The notes under the pieces: model-generated
The model's input: only the letters and a program-made list of their open reading frames with translations
Told to the model about the DNA's origin: nothing
Database searches by the model: none
Position numbers and translations under genes: made by a program
Source of the DNA: DASYFG01 sp036498565
GTDB lineage: Bacteria; Bacillota; Bacilli; Lactobacillales; Lactobacillaceae
Assembly: GCA_036498565.1 (NCBI GenBank)
Contig: DASYFG010000004.1
Location: 1-64,000 of the forward strand
Direction of reading: 5' to 3'
Length of the DNA stretch: 64,000 nt
Shown: one piece after another, positions 1-7,782 of the stretch
Numbering within the stretch: position 1 is the first letter of the stretch
Layout of the letters: every line of letters begins with the position of its first letter

Positions 1-15
1 CGAGGACTTAACCAA
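1..15 (+). rRNA. 23S rRNA, 3' end only
   Basis: The first bases read as the closing helix of a Firmicutes 23S rRNA (cgaggacttaacc), and a 5S gene follows about 140 bases later in the same direction. The rest of the gene lies upstream of the window. The exact 3' end is set by analogy. The spacer from 16 to 153 holds no gene that I can support. Confidence 0.75.
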
Positions 16-153
16 GAAGAAAAAGCATGAGAATGCTGGTTTATGAAGATTAGGTTCAATGAGTAAAGATGAATTGAGACGTTACTATTTAGTTTTGAGT
101 GGGCAATCACTCAGGGTTTGAAAGTTTTAGAAATGAAACGACATCAAGCATGG

Positions 154-270
154 TGTTGTGTCGATAGCATAGAGGTCACACCTGTTCCCATCCCGAACAC
201 AGAAGTTAAGCTCTATAGCGCCGAAAGTAGTTGCCGGATCGCTGGCTGCGAGGATAGGACGACGCAATGC
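154..270 (+). rRNA. rrf: 5S ribosomal RNA
   Basis: About 117 nt matching the 5S consensus: the internal blocks cgatagc, gaggtcacacctgttccc, ccgaacac and gaagttaagctc are all present in order. The 5' end (tgttgtgtc) pairs with the 3' end (gacgcaatgc) to form the terminal helix with wobble pairs. The ends were placed by alignment in mind to Bacillus 5S. It is the last gene of an rRNA operon; no tRNA genes follow it before spx. Confidence 0.95.
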
Positions 271-280
271 AAAATTAAAA

Positions 281-308
281 CTGACTTTTTGAAAGTCAGT
301 TTTTTTTA
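281..308 (+). terminator. rRNA operon terminator
   Basis: Stem ctgact...agtcag closed by a short loop (281-300) followed by a run of eight T. It lies about 10 bases after the 5S end and so ends the rRNA operon. Confidence 0.9.
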
Positions 309-320
309 TTGGGAATTATT

Positions 321-329
321 TGATATAAT
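321..329 (+). promoter_or_regulatory. Extended -10 promoter of spx
   Basis: TG-A-TATAAT, a perfect extended -10, lies 34 bases before the spx start codon. The -35 region falls in the T run of the rRNA terminator and is not recognisable, as is common with extended -10 promoters. GGAGG at 351-355 is the spx ribosome binding site. Confidence 0.7.
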
Positions 330-363
330 AGATATATCCTAAAAAATAAAGGAGGCGACAACG

Positions 364-798
364 ATGGTTATTTTATACTCTTCACCGAGTTGCACCTCTT
401 GCCGAAAGGCAAAGATGTGGTTAGAAAACCACCATATCCCTTATGTAGAACGGAATTTGATGAAAGAACCATTACGGGCTGACGAAGTTAAGGCAATGTT
501 GCGTTTGACTGAAGATGGTACGGATGAGTTGATTTCAACGCGTTCTAAGGCTTTTACTGATTTGAATGTGGAATTAGATGATATTTCTATGTCGCATTTA
601 ATTGGCTTAATTGTTGACAATCCTTCTTTGTTGAAGCGACCAATCATTATGGATGATCGTCGGATGCAAGTGGGTTATAATGAAGATGAAATCCGTCGTT
701 TTTTGCCGCGTGAAGTTCGTCAACGCGAATTGTGGCGAGCGACTTATAAAGCAGATTTTGCTGAAGCCGCAGCGGATTTAGTTGTTGAAGAAGAGTAA
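364..798 (+). CDS. spx: Transcriptional regulator Spx
   Basis: Spx is an ArsC/thioredoxin-fold protein that binds the alpha C-terminal domain of RNA polymerase and redirects transcription under disulfide stress. The 144-residue product has the redox CxxC switch at C10-C13 (PSCTSC) and the typical RPIIMDDRRMQVGYNEDEIR segment in the second half. It is slightly longer than the usual 131-136 residues because of an acidic C-terminal tail. GGAGG lies 8 bases before the ATG. MecA and a YjbH-type protein, adaptors for Clp proteolysis (YjbH delivers Spx to ClpXP in Bacillus), are encoded just downstream, the order seen in many Firmicutes. Degradation control is therefore likely, by family knowledge. 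Confidence 0.95.
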   Translation: MVILYSSPSCTSCRKAKMWLENHHIPYVERNLMKEPLRADEVKAMLRLTEDGTDELISTRSKAFTDLNVELDDISMSHLIGLIVDNPSLLKRPIIMDDRRMQVGYNEDEIRRFLPREVRQRELWRATYKADFAEAAADLVVEEE

Positions 799-824
799 AT
801 TTTTAGATAAAGGTGGTGTTTTTG

Positions 825-1502
825 ATGGAAATGGAACGCATCAATGACGATACCATTCGCGTGCTGATTGGCAATCAGGATTTACGTGATCGTGGCATGA
901 CGGTTATGGATTTGATGAGCAATCAAGAACGAATTGAAAGTTTTTTTCATAGTATTTTAGCGGAAGTTGATGAAAGTCATGATTTTGATGAATCTGGGCA
1001 AGTCACTTTCCAAGTTTTGCCGAACCGAAACGGGTTGGAGTTATTTATTTCAAAGGCTGATCCAAGTGAGCAATTGGGCAACTTGTTGAAGCATTTAACC
1101 GATGAGCAAAGTGAAGAAGCTGTTTCTGATGCGCAAATTGATGCGCTGCAACAAACTGATGACGATGAGTTTGTGAAGCGGCCTAAGACAAAGCGAACCA
1201 GCGCGGCTGTTGTGCCAGCTGAAACGCATTTTACAGTCATGTTTCATGATTTTGAAGGATTGATTGATTTGGCCGGTGTGGCCATTTTGCGCGAAGCGGA
1301 TGCGACTGTTTATCGCTATGTCAAACATTATTTTGTGCAGCTGCGTTTTGATGAAGAACTATCAAATGAAATGCAGAAAAATTTGTTAGCCATTGCTTTG
1401 GAATATGGTACGTTATCTGCCGTGGCACCAGAAGTTTTGCAAGAACACGGTGACATTATTTTTGCGCATGATGCCCTTAATCAAATTAACGACTTATTTT
1501 AA
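825..1502 (+). CDS. mecA: Clp adaptor protein MecA
   Basis: MecA recruits substrates to the ClpC ATPase for proteolysis, and in Bacillus it holds competence regulator ComK. The 225-residue product has the two-part MecA layout: an N-terminal substrate-binding domain (MEMERINDDTIRVLI, residues 1 to about 90), a charged linker around 95-125, and a C-terminal ClpC-binding domain. An in-frame GTG at 813 would add four residues, but AAAGGTGG at 809-816 is correctly spaced only for the ATG at 825, so I use that. It sits 26 bases after spx and ends in a hairpin terminator. The family assignment is firm; the substrates in this organism are unknown. Confidence 0.93.
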   Translation: MEMERINDDTIRVLIGNQDLRDRGMTVMDLMSNQERIESFFHSILAEVDESHDFDESGQVTFQVLPNRNGLELFISKADPSEQLGNLLKHLTDEQSEEAVSDAQIDALQQTDDDEFVKRPKTKRTSAAVVPAETHFTVMFHDFEGLIDLAGVAILREADATVYRYVKHYFVQLRFDEELSNEMQKNLLAIALEYGTLSAVAPEVLQEHGDIIFAHDALNQINDLF

Positions 1503-1523
1503 CGCGTGAAAACGCGTTTTTTT
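1501..1523 (+). terminator. Terminator after mecA
   Basis: AACGCGT-GAAA-ACGCGTT stem-loop followed by seven T, starting on the mecA stop codon. Confidence 0.85.
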
Positions 1524-1543
1524 GTTGAAGATAATAGCATTTT

Positions 1544-1565
1544 ACCTCGTATCATTGAATGAGGT
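1544..1565 (+). promoter_or_regulatory. Hairpin covering the coiA ribosome binding site
   Basis: ACCTC at 1544-1548 can pair with GAGGT at 1561-1565, which is the core of the coiA Shine-Dalgarno sequence. CAT/ATG inside the loop adds an alternative inner helix. If it forms in the mRNA it would hide the ribosome binding site. The structure is short, so its stability is uncertain. Confidence 0.35.
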
Positions 1566-1572
1566 GGTGAAA

Positions 1573-2589
1573 ATGTTTATTGCAAAATATCGAGAAACCT
1601 ACGTACGCGCGGATGAGGCGAAGCGAGGAAACATTGGGTACACTTGTCCAGGGTGTGGTGCGACAGTGACATTGAAGCGTGGACAAATCATGCAAGCGCA
1701 TTTTGCGCATGGTGCGGGCAGTGAGTGTGCGCAGTTTAGCGAAGCGGAGACGGCGGATCATTTACAAGGAAAATTGGCATTAGCGCAGCTATTTGCAGCT
1801 AAAGGTAGTATTCAAATTGAAGCAGTGTTGGGGCAGACCCAGCAACGGCCTGATATTTTGTTAACACGCCATGACGGCAGCCGTTGTGCCATTGAATATC
1901 AATGTAGCCCGATTAGTGTACAAAAGTTGCAGGCGCGCACTGATGGCTATTTACGGCAAAATGTGGACGTTGTTTGGGTGATTGGGCAACCGTATTTGAT
2001 AAAAAAGTTGCAGCAGGCGACGTTGATGAAATTTTTGCAACGTGGGCAGGTTTGGTTTTATGATGTGCGGCAGGCAAAATTTAGTCGTTGGCGGGCTTTT
2101 TATAAGCCTGATTTTGGGCAAATTCGATTTGAGAAGCGGGATATTCAGTTAGAGAAAGCCGTTTTGAAGACGCAGCAATTATTTGTGCAGCAACGTGTTG
2201 AACCAAAATTTGTGACGGATTTTTATCAAACTTTTGGGCAAAGCCCGGTTTTAGGGCCGCTTTGGTTACATATGGGACAGACGTTTGGTTTGAAGGTTGG
2301 CAATTGGGAGTGGCGGGCGAATTTTTTGATGTTAATGCAGGTACGTCGGCGGTGGTTGATTCGGGATTTGGTGGCGGAATTGGCTAGTGAGCGCTTTTTT
2401 TATCCCAGTTTGGACGCTGAATATGCCAGTCGACAGGTGCGCGAAATGTTGGTGAGTGCGATTAAAAATCAACTCGTTTTGGTCGATGGGAATCAATTGG
2501 TTGCACGCCAGATTTCATTTTATGGTCAATTAACTGAAAAATTGGGTGCGGCGCGGCATTTGCAACTATCTGGAAAAGTGTTAGAATAG
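1573..2589 (+). CDS. coiA: Competence protein CoiA
   Basis: CoiA is a late competence protein needed for recombination of imported DNA in streptococci; the family has a restriction-endonuclease-like fold. The product has 338 residues. Near its start C25-x-x-C28 and H43/H46 look like a small zinc site. The middle carries the nuclease signature RPDILL...AIEYQCSPIS (about residues 95-118), with the D and E-x-Q expected of a PD-(D/E)xK enzyme. The start is the ATG preceded by GAGGTGG; the frame is open upstream but has no other site. It lies between mecA and pepF as in Bacillus (yjbF). Presence suggests that the lineage is or was naturally transformable, but no com operon is in the window. Confidence 0.88.
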   Translation: MFIAKYRETYVRADEAKRGNIGYTCPGCGATVTLKRGQIMQAHFAHGAGSECAQFSEAETADHLQGKLALAQLFAAKGSIQIEAVLGQTQQRPDILLTRHDGSRCAIEYQCSPISVQKLQARTDGYLRQNVDVVWVIGQPYLIKKLQQATLMKFLQRGQVWFYDVRQAKFSRWRAFYKPDFGQIRFEKRDIQLEKAVLKTQQLFVQQRVEPKFVTDFYQTFGQSPVLGPLWLHMGQTFGLKVGNWEWRANFLMLMQVRRRWLIRDLVAELASERFFYPSLDAEYASRQVREMLVSAIKNQLVLVDGNQLVARQISFYGQLTEKLGAARHLQLSGKVLE

Positions 2590-2625
2590 GTTTAATTTGA
2601 AAAATGAAGGATGGATGAGAGAAAA

Positions 2626-4428
2626 ATGGTAAAAGCAATTCCAAAAAGAGAAGCAGTGCCTGAAAATTCAACTTGGAATTTGGCAACAATTTTTGCAAAT
2701 GATGCGGCTTGGGAGACCGAATATGCGGCTGTAGAAGCTGCTGCGGCTGATTTTTCATCCTTTCAAGGCAAAGTAACGGCTGATGGAAAAAGCTTGTTAA
2801 CGGCGTTGCAAAGCGCATTAGATTTGGCGCGACGTTTGGAAAAGTTGTATGTTTATGCGTCAATGAAATCTGATCAAGACACGGGCAATCAAACTTATGC
2901 AGCGCTGGATGCGCGTGCAGGTGCGTTGGCAGCAACGGTGCAAGAGGCGATTGCTTTTGTGGAACCCGAAATTTTGAGCGTGGATGACGCGATTTTGTCA
3001 GATTTGTTGGCGAGTGAAGCTCAATTGGCTGATTATGCACATTATTTTGATGCGTTGAAGCGCAAAAAAACGCATACTTTGCCAGCGGAACAAGAAGCGC
3101 TTTTGGCTGGTGCTGGTGACATTTTTGGCGCCTCACAACGGACATTTGGCGTGCTAGACAACGCTGATTTGGTATTTGGGCTGGTTCATGATGAAGAGGG
3201 CAACGAAGTTGCTTTGTCAAACGGATTGTACGGTCAATTATTGGAATCGACGAATGGCGCGGTCCGCAAAGAAGCATTTGAAGTTTTATATGATGCCTAC
3301 ATTGGCTTCAAAAACACTTTTGCATCAACATTAAGTGCGCATGTGAAGGGGCAAAATTATTTGGCACGGGTGCATAAATATGATAGTGCGCGGCAAGCTG
3401 CTGTTTCTCGTAATGAATTGCCCGAAACGGTTTTTGATACTTTGGTGGCAACCGTTAATGAAAACTTGCCGTTGTTGCACCGTTTTGTGAGTTTGCGCAA
3501 GCAGGTGTTGAATTTGACGGAAGTTCATTCGTATGATTTGTACACACCATTGGTTGGTGAAATTGATTTTCCAACGGATTATGAAACGGCTAAGGCTTTG
3601 GTTTTAAAGGCTTTGGCGCCGCTTGGCGAAGATTATTTGGCCGTTGTTCAAGCAGCATTTGACGAACGTTGGATTGATGTGGTGGAGAACAAAGGTAAGC
3701 GCTCGGGCGCTTATTCTGGCGGCTCATATGACACGAACGCCTTTATTTTGCTCAACTGGCAAGACACGCTTAATAATGTCTATACGTTAGCGCATGAATT
3801 GGGGCACTCGGTGCACTCAGTGTTGACACGTCAAAATAACCCGTATCATTACGGTGATTATCCAATTTTCTTGGCTGAAATCGCTTCGACGACAAACGAA
3901 ATGTTGTTGACCGATTATTTGTTAAAGACACAAACTGACGAAAAAGTACGGGCTTATGTGCTGAATCAATATTTGGATGGCTTTAAGGGCACGGTTTTCC
4001 GTCAGACGCAATTTGCTGAGTTTGAACACTGGTTGCACCAACAAGACGCTAACGGCGTGGCTTTGACGGCGGAAATTTTGGCTGACGCGTACGCAGAACT
4101 CAATCAACGCTACTACGGTGAAGATTTGACGTTTGATGAAGAAATTGCTTATGAATGGGCGCGGATTCCGCATTTCTACTACAATTATTATGTTTATCAA
4201 TATGCGACGGGTGAAGCTGCCGCAACGACTTTGGCAGATAAAATTTTGACGCAAGGTGATACAGCGGTCACGGCGTACAAAGATTATTTGAAGGCGGGAT
4301 CGTCTGATTATCCATTGCAAGTGATCGAAAAAGCGGGCGTTAATATGCAGCAAAAAGACTATTTGCAACAAGCCTTTACGGTTTTTGAAGAGCGCTTAAC
4401 TGAATTAGAAAATTTGTTGACTAAATAA
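2626..4428 (+). CDS. pepF: Oligoendopeptidase F (M3 metallopeptidase)
   Basis: Cytoplasmic zinc peptidase that cleaves oligopeptides of roughly 7 to 17 residues. The 600-residue product has the expected M3 layout, with the HELGH zinc motif at 390-394 and the third ligand in EIASTTNEM about 25 residues later. Two in-frame ATGs exist; that at 2611 directly abuts the only AAGG and is too close, so I take 2626, where GGATGAGAG gives a weak site. The gene follows coiA by 36 bases and ends in a bidirectional terminator shared with the convergent yjbH-type gene. In Bacillus the homologue (yjbG) has the same neighbours. Confidence 0.93.
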   Translation: MVKAIPKREAVPENSTWNLATIFANDAAWETEYAAVEAAAADFSSFQGKVTADGKSLLTALQSALDLARRLEKLYVYASMKSDQDTGNQTYAALDARAGALAATVQEAIAFVEPEILSVDDAILSDLLASEAQLADYAHYFDALKRKKTHTLPAEQEALLAGAGDIFGASQRTFGVLDNADLVFGLVHDEEGNEVALSNGLYGQLLESTNGAVRKEAFEVLYDAYIGFKNTFASTLSAHVKGQNYLARVHKYDSARQAAVSRNELPETVFDTLVATVNENLPLLHRFVSLRKQVLNLTEVHSYDLYTPLVGEIDFPTDYETAKALVLKALAPLGEDYLAVVQAAFDERWIDVVENKGKRSGAYSGGSYDTNAFILLNWQDTLNNVYTLAHELGHSVHSVLTRQNNPYHYGDYPIFLAEIASTTNEMLLTDYLLKTQTDEKVRAYVLNQYLDGFKGTVFRQTQFAEFEHWLHQQDANGVALTAEILADAYAELNQRYYGEDLTFDEEIAYEWARIPHFYYNYYVYQYATGEAAATTLADKILTQGDTAVTAYKDYLKAGSSDYPLQVIEKAGVNMQQKDYLQQAFTVFEERLTELENLLTK

Positions 4429-4456
4429 AAATAGCGCCCGTTGGGCGCTATTTTTA
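4428..4456 (+). terminator. Bidirectional terminator between pepF and yjbH
   Basis: TAGCGCCC-gtt-GGGCGCTA flanked by A and T runs on both sides, so it can end both convergent genes. Confidence 0.9.
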
Positions 4457-5017
4457 AATCGTTAATTGTGGGGCGTGTTGCTTAAACGCCGCTGCTAGAC
4501 CAGCGGGCGTAAAGTCTTTGACAAAGTGGGTTGTCAATGCCACGCCGTCTTCGATGGCGATGGCAGAACCATCGTTTGGCAAAACCGTTGTTGCTAAACG
4601 TTGATCGGCAAGCACGGCTTCACCGGCTTCACTGACTTGACGGTGGTGCGCAAAATCGGTCGTGTTCAAGCCGAATTTTTCCGCAGTGGCAAAGACCAAT
4701 TCTTCAGAATAGTCTAGACCGTCATGCAAAGCTTCTTGTAAACCGATCAAGAAATTCCGGGCTTTTTTGTTCCCTTCCAATTGAGCGGCTTTGAAATCTA
4801 AGCAAATCCGAAATGACAAAGCGGCCAAATTATCTTTGGTAGCCTGCCAATCGAATTGATCGATTTGAGCGCTCAATTCTTCGATAATGGTGGGATCAAC
4901 TGTCGGCACAAAACGCAAGCGGGCGTTTGGAACGTGGGACAAAATGTTCGTTAAGCGTTGCTCGGTTGTTAAGCAATCGGCATGCATTGGATCAGCAAAG
5001 TGATATACCTCTAACAT
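4454..5017 (-). CDS. spxH: DsbA-family ClpXP adaptor of the SpxH/YjbH type
   Basis: YjbH (SpxH) is a thioredoxin-like adaptor that presents Spx to ClpXP; the lactobacillus members are shorter than the 299-residue Bacillus protein. This 187-residue product starts LEVYHFADPMHADC, matching the family's beta-strand followed by xDPxxxxC, with only one cysteine (C15) in place of a CxxC pair, and a second isolated Cys in the middle (RICLDF). It lies between pepF and relQ, its Bacillus position, but on the opposite strand. GGAGCAC lies before the ATG. The family call rests on synteny plus the N-terminal motif; adaptor activity is inferred. Confidence 0.8.
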   Translation of the reverse strand: MLEVYHFADPMHADCLTTEQRLTNILSHVPNARLRFVPTVDPTIIEELSAQIDQFDWQATKDNLAALSFRICLDFKAAQLEGNKKARNFLIGLQEALHDGLDYSEELVFATAEKFGLNTTDFAHHRQVSEAGEAVLADQRLATTVLPNDGSAIAIEDGVALTTHFVKDFTPAGLAAAFKQHAPQLTI

Positions 5018-5204
5018 GATAGTGCTCCTTTGGGGGTTATTTAGGTCGTGCTCATTTTTAAGTACGTTGAATAGTTTACTCGTTGTGAGACAAGTTGTCC
5101 AGTGATATGCTTTAAAACTTTTGCTAGGGCGTTTTGATTAAATAATGGTAAAATATAAGTATGTGCTTGTCGTTTTTTGGCACACATGTTTGGGAAAGGC
5201 AGGC

Positions 5205-5224
5205 GCGTCTGTCAGTTAAGACGC
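5205..5224 (+). promoter_or_regulatory. Hairpin in the relQ leader
   Basis: GCGTCT at 5205-5210 pairs with AGACGC at 5219-5224 around an 8-base loop. It lies 12 bases before the relQ start codon. The only SD-like stretch (GGGAAAGG, 5192-5199) is upstream of this hairpin, 37 bases from the ATG. A -10-like TAAAAT or TATAAG occurs at 5149-5159, so the hairpin would be in the transcribed leader. Confidence 0.45.
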
Positions 5225-5236
5225 TAACTTTGAAAT

Positions 5237-5848
5237 ATGGAATGGGAAACATTTTTTTTGCCGTATGAGCAAGCAGTTGCTGAATTAAAAGTAAAATTAC
5301 GCGGCATCCGACAATTATATACTTTAAAAGGTCAACGTTCACCGATTGAATTTGTCACGGGACGCGTGAAACCACAGGCGTCAATTGAAGAAAAATTGGT
5401 TCGTCGGCACGTTGATTTGGCGCGAATTGAACAAGATTTACAAGATATCGCCGGCGTGCGGGTGATGACAAAATATGTGGAAGACATTTATGCGGTGGTC
5501 GACATGTTGCGCCAGCGCACGGACATGACGATTTTGGAAGAACGTGATTATGTCACCAATGCCAAACCGTCTGGTTACCGGTCATACCACATCGTGATTG
5601 AATTTCCAGTGCAATTGCCGCAGGGCGTGAAAAAAGTTTTGGCCGAAATCCAGATTCGTACGTTATCAATGAATTCATGGGCGACGGTCGAACATGATTT
5701 AAAATACAAACAAGAAGATGCGTTATCGCCTGAATTGCAGGAACGATTAACGCATCTAGCAGAAATGACGTTTGCCTTGGATCAAGAAATGTCAGAAATT
5801 CATCTGACGCGTGAGCAAGAGGCGCGACGCAAAAAGGACAACACATGA
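5237..5848 (+). CDS. relQ: Small alarmone synthetase RelQ (GTP pyrophosphokinase)
   Basis: Single-domain (p)ppGpp synthetase that transfers pyrophosphate from ATP to GDP or GTP. The 203-residue product carries all synthetase motifs: GRVKP at 42-46, QDIAGVRV at 69-76, SGYRSYHI at 112-119, EIQIRT at 137-142 and EHDLKYK at 152-158. No hydrolase (HD) or TGS/ACT domain is present, as expected for RelQ rather than Rel. An in-frame stop lies two codons upstream, so the ATG is fixed even though no Shine-Dalgarno sequence precedes it. It overlaps nadK by four bases (ATGA), and the pair is the Bacillus yjbM-yjbN order. Confidence 0.95.
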   Translation: MEWETFFLPYEQAVAELKVKLRGIRQLYTLKGQRSPIEFVTGRVKPQASIEEKLVRRHVDLARIEQDLQDIAGVRVMTKYVEDIYAVVDMLRQRTDMTILEERDYVTNAKPSGYRSYHIVIEFPVQLPQGVKKVLAEIQIRTLSMNSWATVEHDLKYKQEDALSPELQERLTHLAEMTFALDQEMSEIHLTREQEARRKKDNT

Positions 5849-6645
5849 AAGTAGCATTGGTGCCAAACCATACGACTTTAAGTCAAGAAACGGCTCGGAT
5901 TTTAACTGAAAAATTAAAGGCTGCGGACTTTGAATTTGACGACAAGCAACCGGATGTCGTGATTTCAATCGGTGGGGATGGGACGTTGCTCAGCGCGTTT
6001 CATCAATACGAAACGCGCGTGGATAAAAGCCGATTTATCGGTATTCACACCGGGCATTTGGGATTCTATACGGATTGGTTGGCGAGTGAGCTGGATGAAT
6101 TTGTGGCGCAGCTTTTGGTGGATACGAATGACAAAGTCACCTATCCGTTGTTGTCAATGACGGTGACCAATCATGACGGTTCGCGCGAACATTATTTGGC
6201 ATTGAATGAAGCAGCCATTAAGCAACCGGAAGGCACGTTGGTGGCCGATATTTATTTGGGTGATAATGCGCAAATTTTTGAACGTTTTCGAGGCGATGGT
6301 TTAGCGATTGCCACACCAACCGGCTCAACGGCGTATAACAAAGCTAACGGTGGGGCGATTTTACACCCGCATGTGCGTGCAATTCAGATGTCTGAAATTG
6401 CGTCAATTAACAACCGTGTGTATCGGACGCTGGGATCACCTTTGGTGGTGGATCGCACGCAAACCATTCGGATTGTGCCGCAATCAGCTGAATTTATGGT
6501 GACAATCGACCAATTGACTTTCCACGCGCAGCAAGTTAAAGAATTGACGTTCCAAATCGCGACCGAAGAAATCGCGTTTGTTGACGGACGGCACGTTGAT
6601 TTTTGGGCGCGTGTGCAAAATGCGTTTATTGGTGAAATTGAATAA
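5845..6645 (+). CDS. nadK: NAD kinase
   Basis: Phosphorylates NAD to NADP using ATP; cytosolic. The 266-residue product has the GGDGT motif at 43-47, the NEAAIK motif in the middle and the glycine-rich ATPTGSTAYNKANGG segment. Length is normal for Firmicutes. Its start codon overlaps the relQ stop (ATGA), so translation is likely coupled. A strong hairpin terminator follows directly. Coupling an alarmone synthetase to NADP supply is conserved in Firmicutes. Confidence 0.96.
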   Translation: MKVALVPNHTTLSQETARILTEKLKAADFEFDDKQPDVVISIGGDGTLLSAFHQYETRVDKSRFIGIHTGHLGFYTDWLASELDEFVAQLLVDTNDKVTYPLLSMTVTNHDGSREHYLALNEAAIKQPEGTLVADIYLGDNAQIFERFRGDGLAIATPTGSTAYNKANGGAILHPHVRAIQMSEIASINNRVYRTLGSPLVVDRTQTIRIVPQSAEFMVTIDQLTFHAQQVKELTFQIATEEIAFVDGRHVDFWARVQNAFIGEIE

Positions 6646-6696
6646 AAAAAGCTGCTTAGTTAATCGATGTTCAATCGATAACTAAGCAGCTTTTTT
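6646..6696 (+). terminator. Strong bidirectional terminator after nadK
   Basis: A-run, AGCTGCTTAGTT plus ATCGAT, a 5-base loop, and the matching ATCGAT plus AACTAAGCAGCT with a T-run: more than 20 base pairs with one bulged A. It also works in reverse, directly after the small minus-strand ORF at 6695-6742. Confidence 0.92.
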
Positions 6697-6742
6697 AATG
6701 CCCCCCACCAGGGGTTTCCCAACCTAAAGGACCCATATTCAT
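6695..6742 (-). CDS. Possible 15-residue peptide gene divergent from the Rgg regulator
   Basis: On the minus strand an ORF reads MNMGPLGWETPGGGH, stop. TTGGAG lies just before, spaced correctly for the second ATG (6736), giving a 13-residue peptide ending WETPGGGH. Its stop codon abuts the bidirectional terminator at 6646-6696, so a transcript would be neatly ended. It points away from the rgg gene, as pheromone genes of Rgg systems often do. Against it: the peptide lacks a hydrophobic leader and does not resemble known SHP pheromones, and an ORF this short can be chance. Confidence 0.22.
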   Translation of the reverse strand: MNMGPLGWETPGGGH

Positions 6743-6843
6743 TCTCCAAAAAATATCTGGTACAATCTACCAAGGGCTATATTACGGATTTTTATCGTTT
6801 GATTGGCAAAATATACGATATTGAATATTTTTAGAGGTTTTTT

Positions 6844-7725
6844 ATGACAACATATGGACAAGTGATCTATGAATTACGAAAAAATCGACATTTAACACAA
6901 CTCGATGTGTCAAAAGGTATTACCTCACAAGCTACTTTTTCACGGTTTGAAAAAGGCGAGGCCTACGTATCGGCAGAAAATTTATTTCGCTACTTAAAAC
7001 GACTGCGGGTGCATCCAACTGAATTTTTTGCAATTGCTGAAGACGAAACTTTTGATGACTATTACTATTTTTATAAAATGTATTTGTCAGCGATGGTGGA
7101 TTTAGAGAGTCGTGATAAATTGATTGCCCAGCAAAAAGCGCTCTATGAAGCGACACACGATGAGGTGTTTCAAATTCACATCGCGCAAATCAAATTAGGT
7201 TATGCCAAAAGTCATCAGCAACCACTAACAAATTATGTACGTGAAACAAAGTTAGTCATCGATTATTTTTTGAATTTAGAATATTGGCACACGGACGACG
7301 TTGATTTGTACATTGGTTTGTTATTTGTGTTTGGGAATGCGCATTTGCGGCGCAATCAAGCCAATTTATTAAACGCCATTGCGCAGGTGCCATTCTCCAA
7401 AGAACGGCAACAAAATTTGCGTTTCATGTATGCCAATAATGCGTTGATTTTGATGTTTGAACGGTTGGCGATAGCCAACGTGCCAGATTATTTGCTAGTT
7501 GCCAAAGCTGCTTTGCCCACGAGTGCTTCTGGATTAGCACAACGTATCGCTTACAACGTGTTTGAACAACTGTATCAACTCACACAAAGTTTTGAAAAAC
7601 AAAGGTATGAGCGCTTATTAACCGCAGTTGAAATTTTTGCGCAATACGATTTTGAATCAGAATATGATTTTTACGTGCAATTAATCACGCAAACCCTAAC
7701 GAAATTACAGTTAATCCCAGAATAA
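6844..7725 (+). CDS. Rgg/GadR/MutR-family transcriptional regulator
   Basis: The 293-residue protein has an N-terminal XRE helix-turn-helix (about residues 6-58: VIYELRKNRHLTQLDVS...SRFEKGEAYVSAENLFRYLKRL) followed by an all-helical C-terminal domain of tetratricopeptide-like repeats typical of Rgg proteins, with the aromatic DDYYYFYKMYL stretch after the linker. Rgg proteins often bind short peptides and control a neighbouring gene. AGAGG precedes the start. It is a single gene between two terminators, inserted in the otherwise conserved nadK-rluD block. No obvious target operon adjoins it; its ligand is unknown, and the tiny divergent ORF at 6695-6742 is the only local candidate. Confidence 0.85.
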   Translation: MTTYGQVIYELRKNRHLTQLDVSKGITSQATFSRFEKGEAYVSAENLFRYLKRLRVHPTEFFAIAEDETFDDYYYFYKMYLSAMVDLESRDKLIAQQKALYEATHDEVFQIHIAQIKLGYAKSHQQPLTNYVRETKLVIDYFLNLEYWHTDDVDLYIGLLFVFGNAHLRRNQANLLNAIAQVPFSKERQQNLRFMYANNALILMFERLAIANVPDYLLVAKAALPTSASGLAQRIAYNVFEQLYQLTQSFEKQRYERLLTAVEIFAQYDFESEYDFYVQLITQTLTKLQLIPE

Positions 7726-7749
7726 AAGCGGTGGTGACACCGCTTTTTT
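7725..7749 (+). terminator. Terminator after the rgg gene
   Basis: AAAGCGGTG-gtga-CACCGCTTT followed by Ts, beginning on the stop codon. Confidence 0.88.
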
Positions 7750-7782
7750 GTTATAATTAAAATCTAGCAAAAGGAGTACATA

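Noticed and set aside
118..342. 74-codon plus-strand ORF
   Set aside because: It lies across the 5S rRNA gene and its terminator.
2462..3277. 271-codon minus-strand ORF
   Set aside because: Shadow of pepF and coiA; its composition (His, Gln, Pro-rich) is that of an antisense frame.
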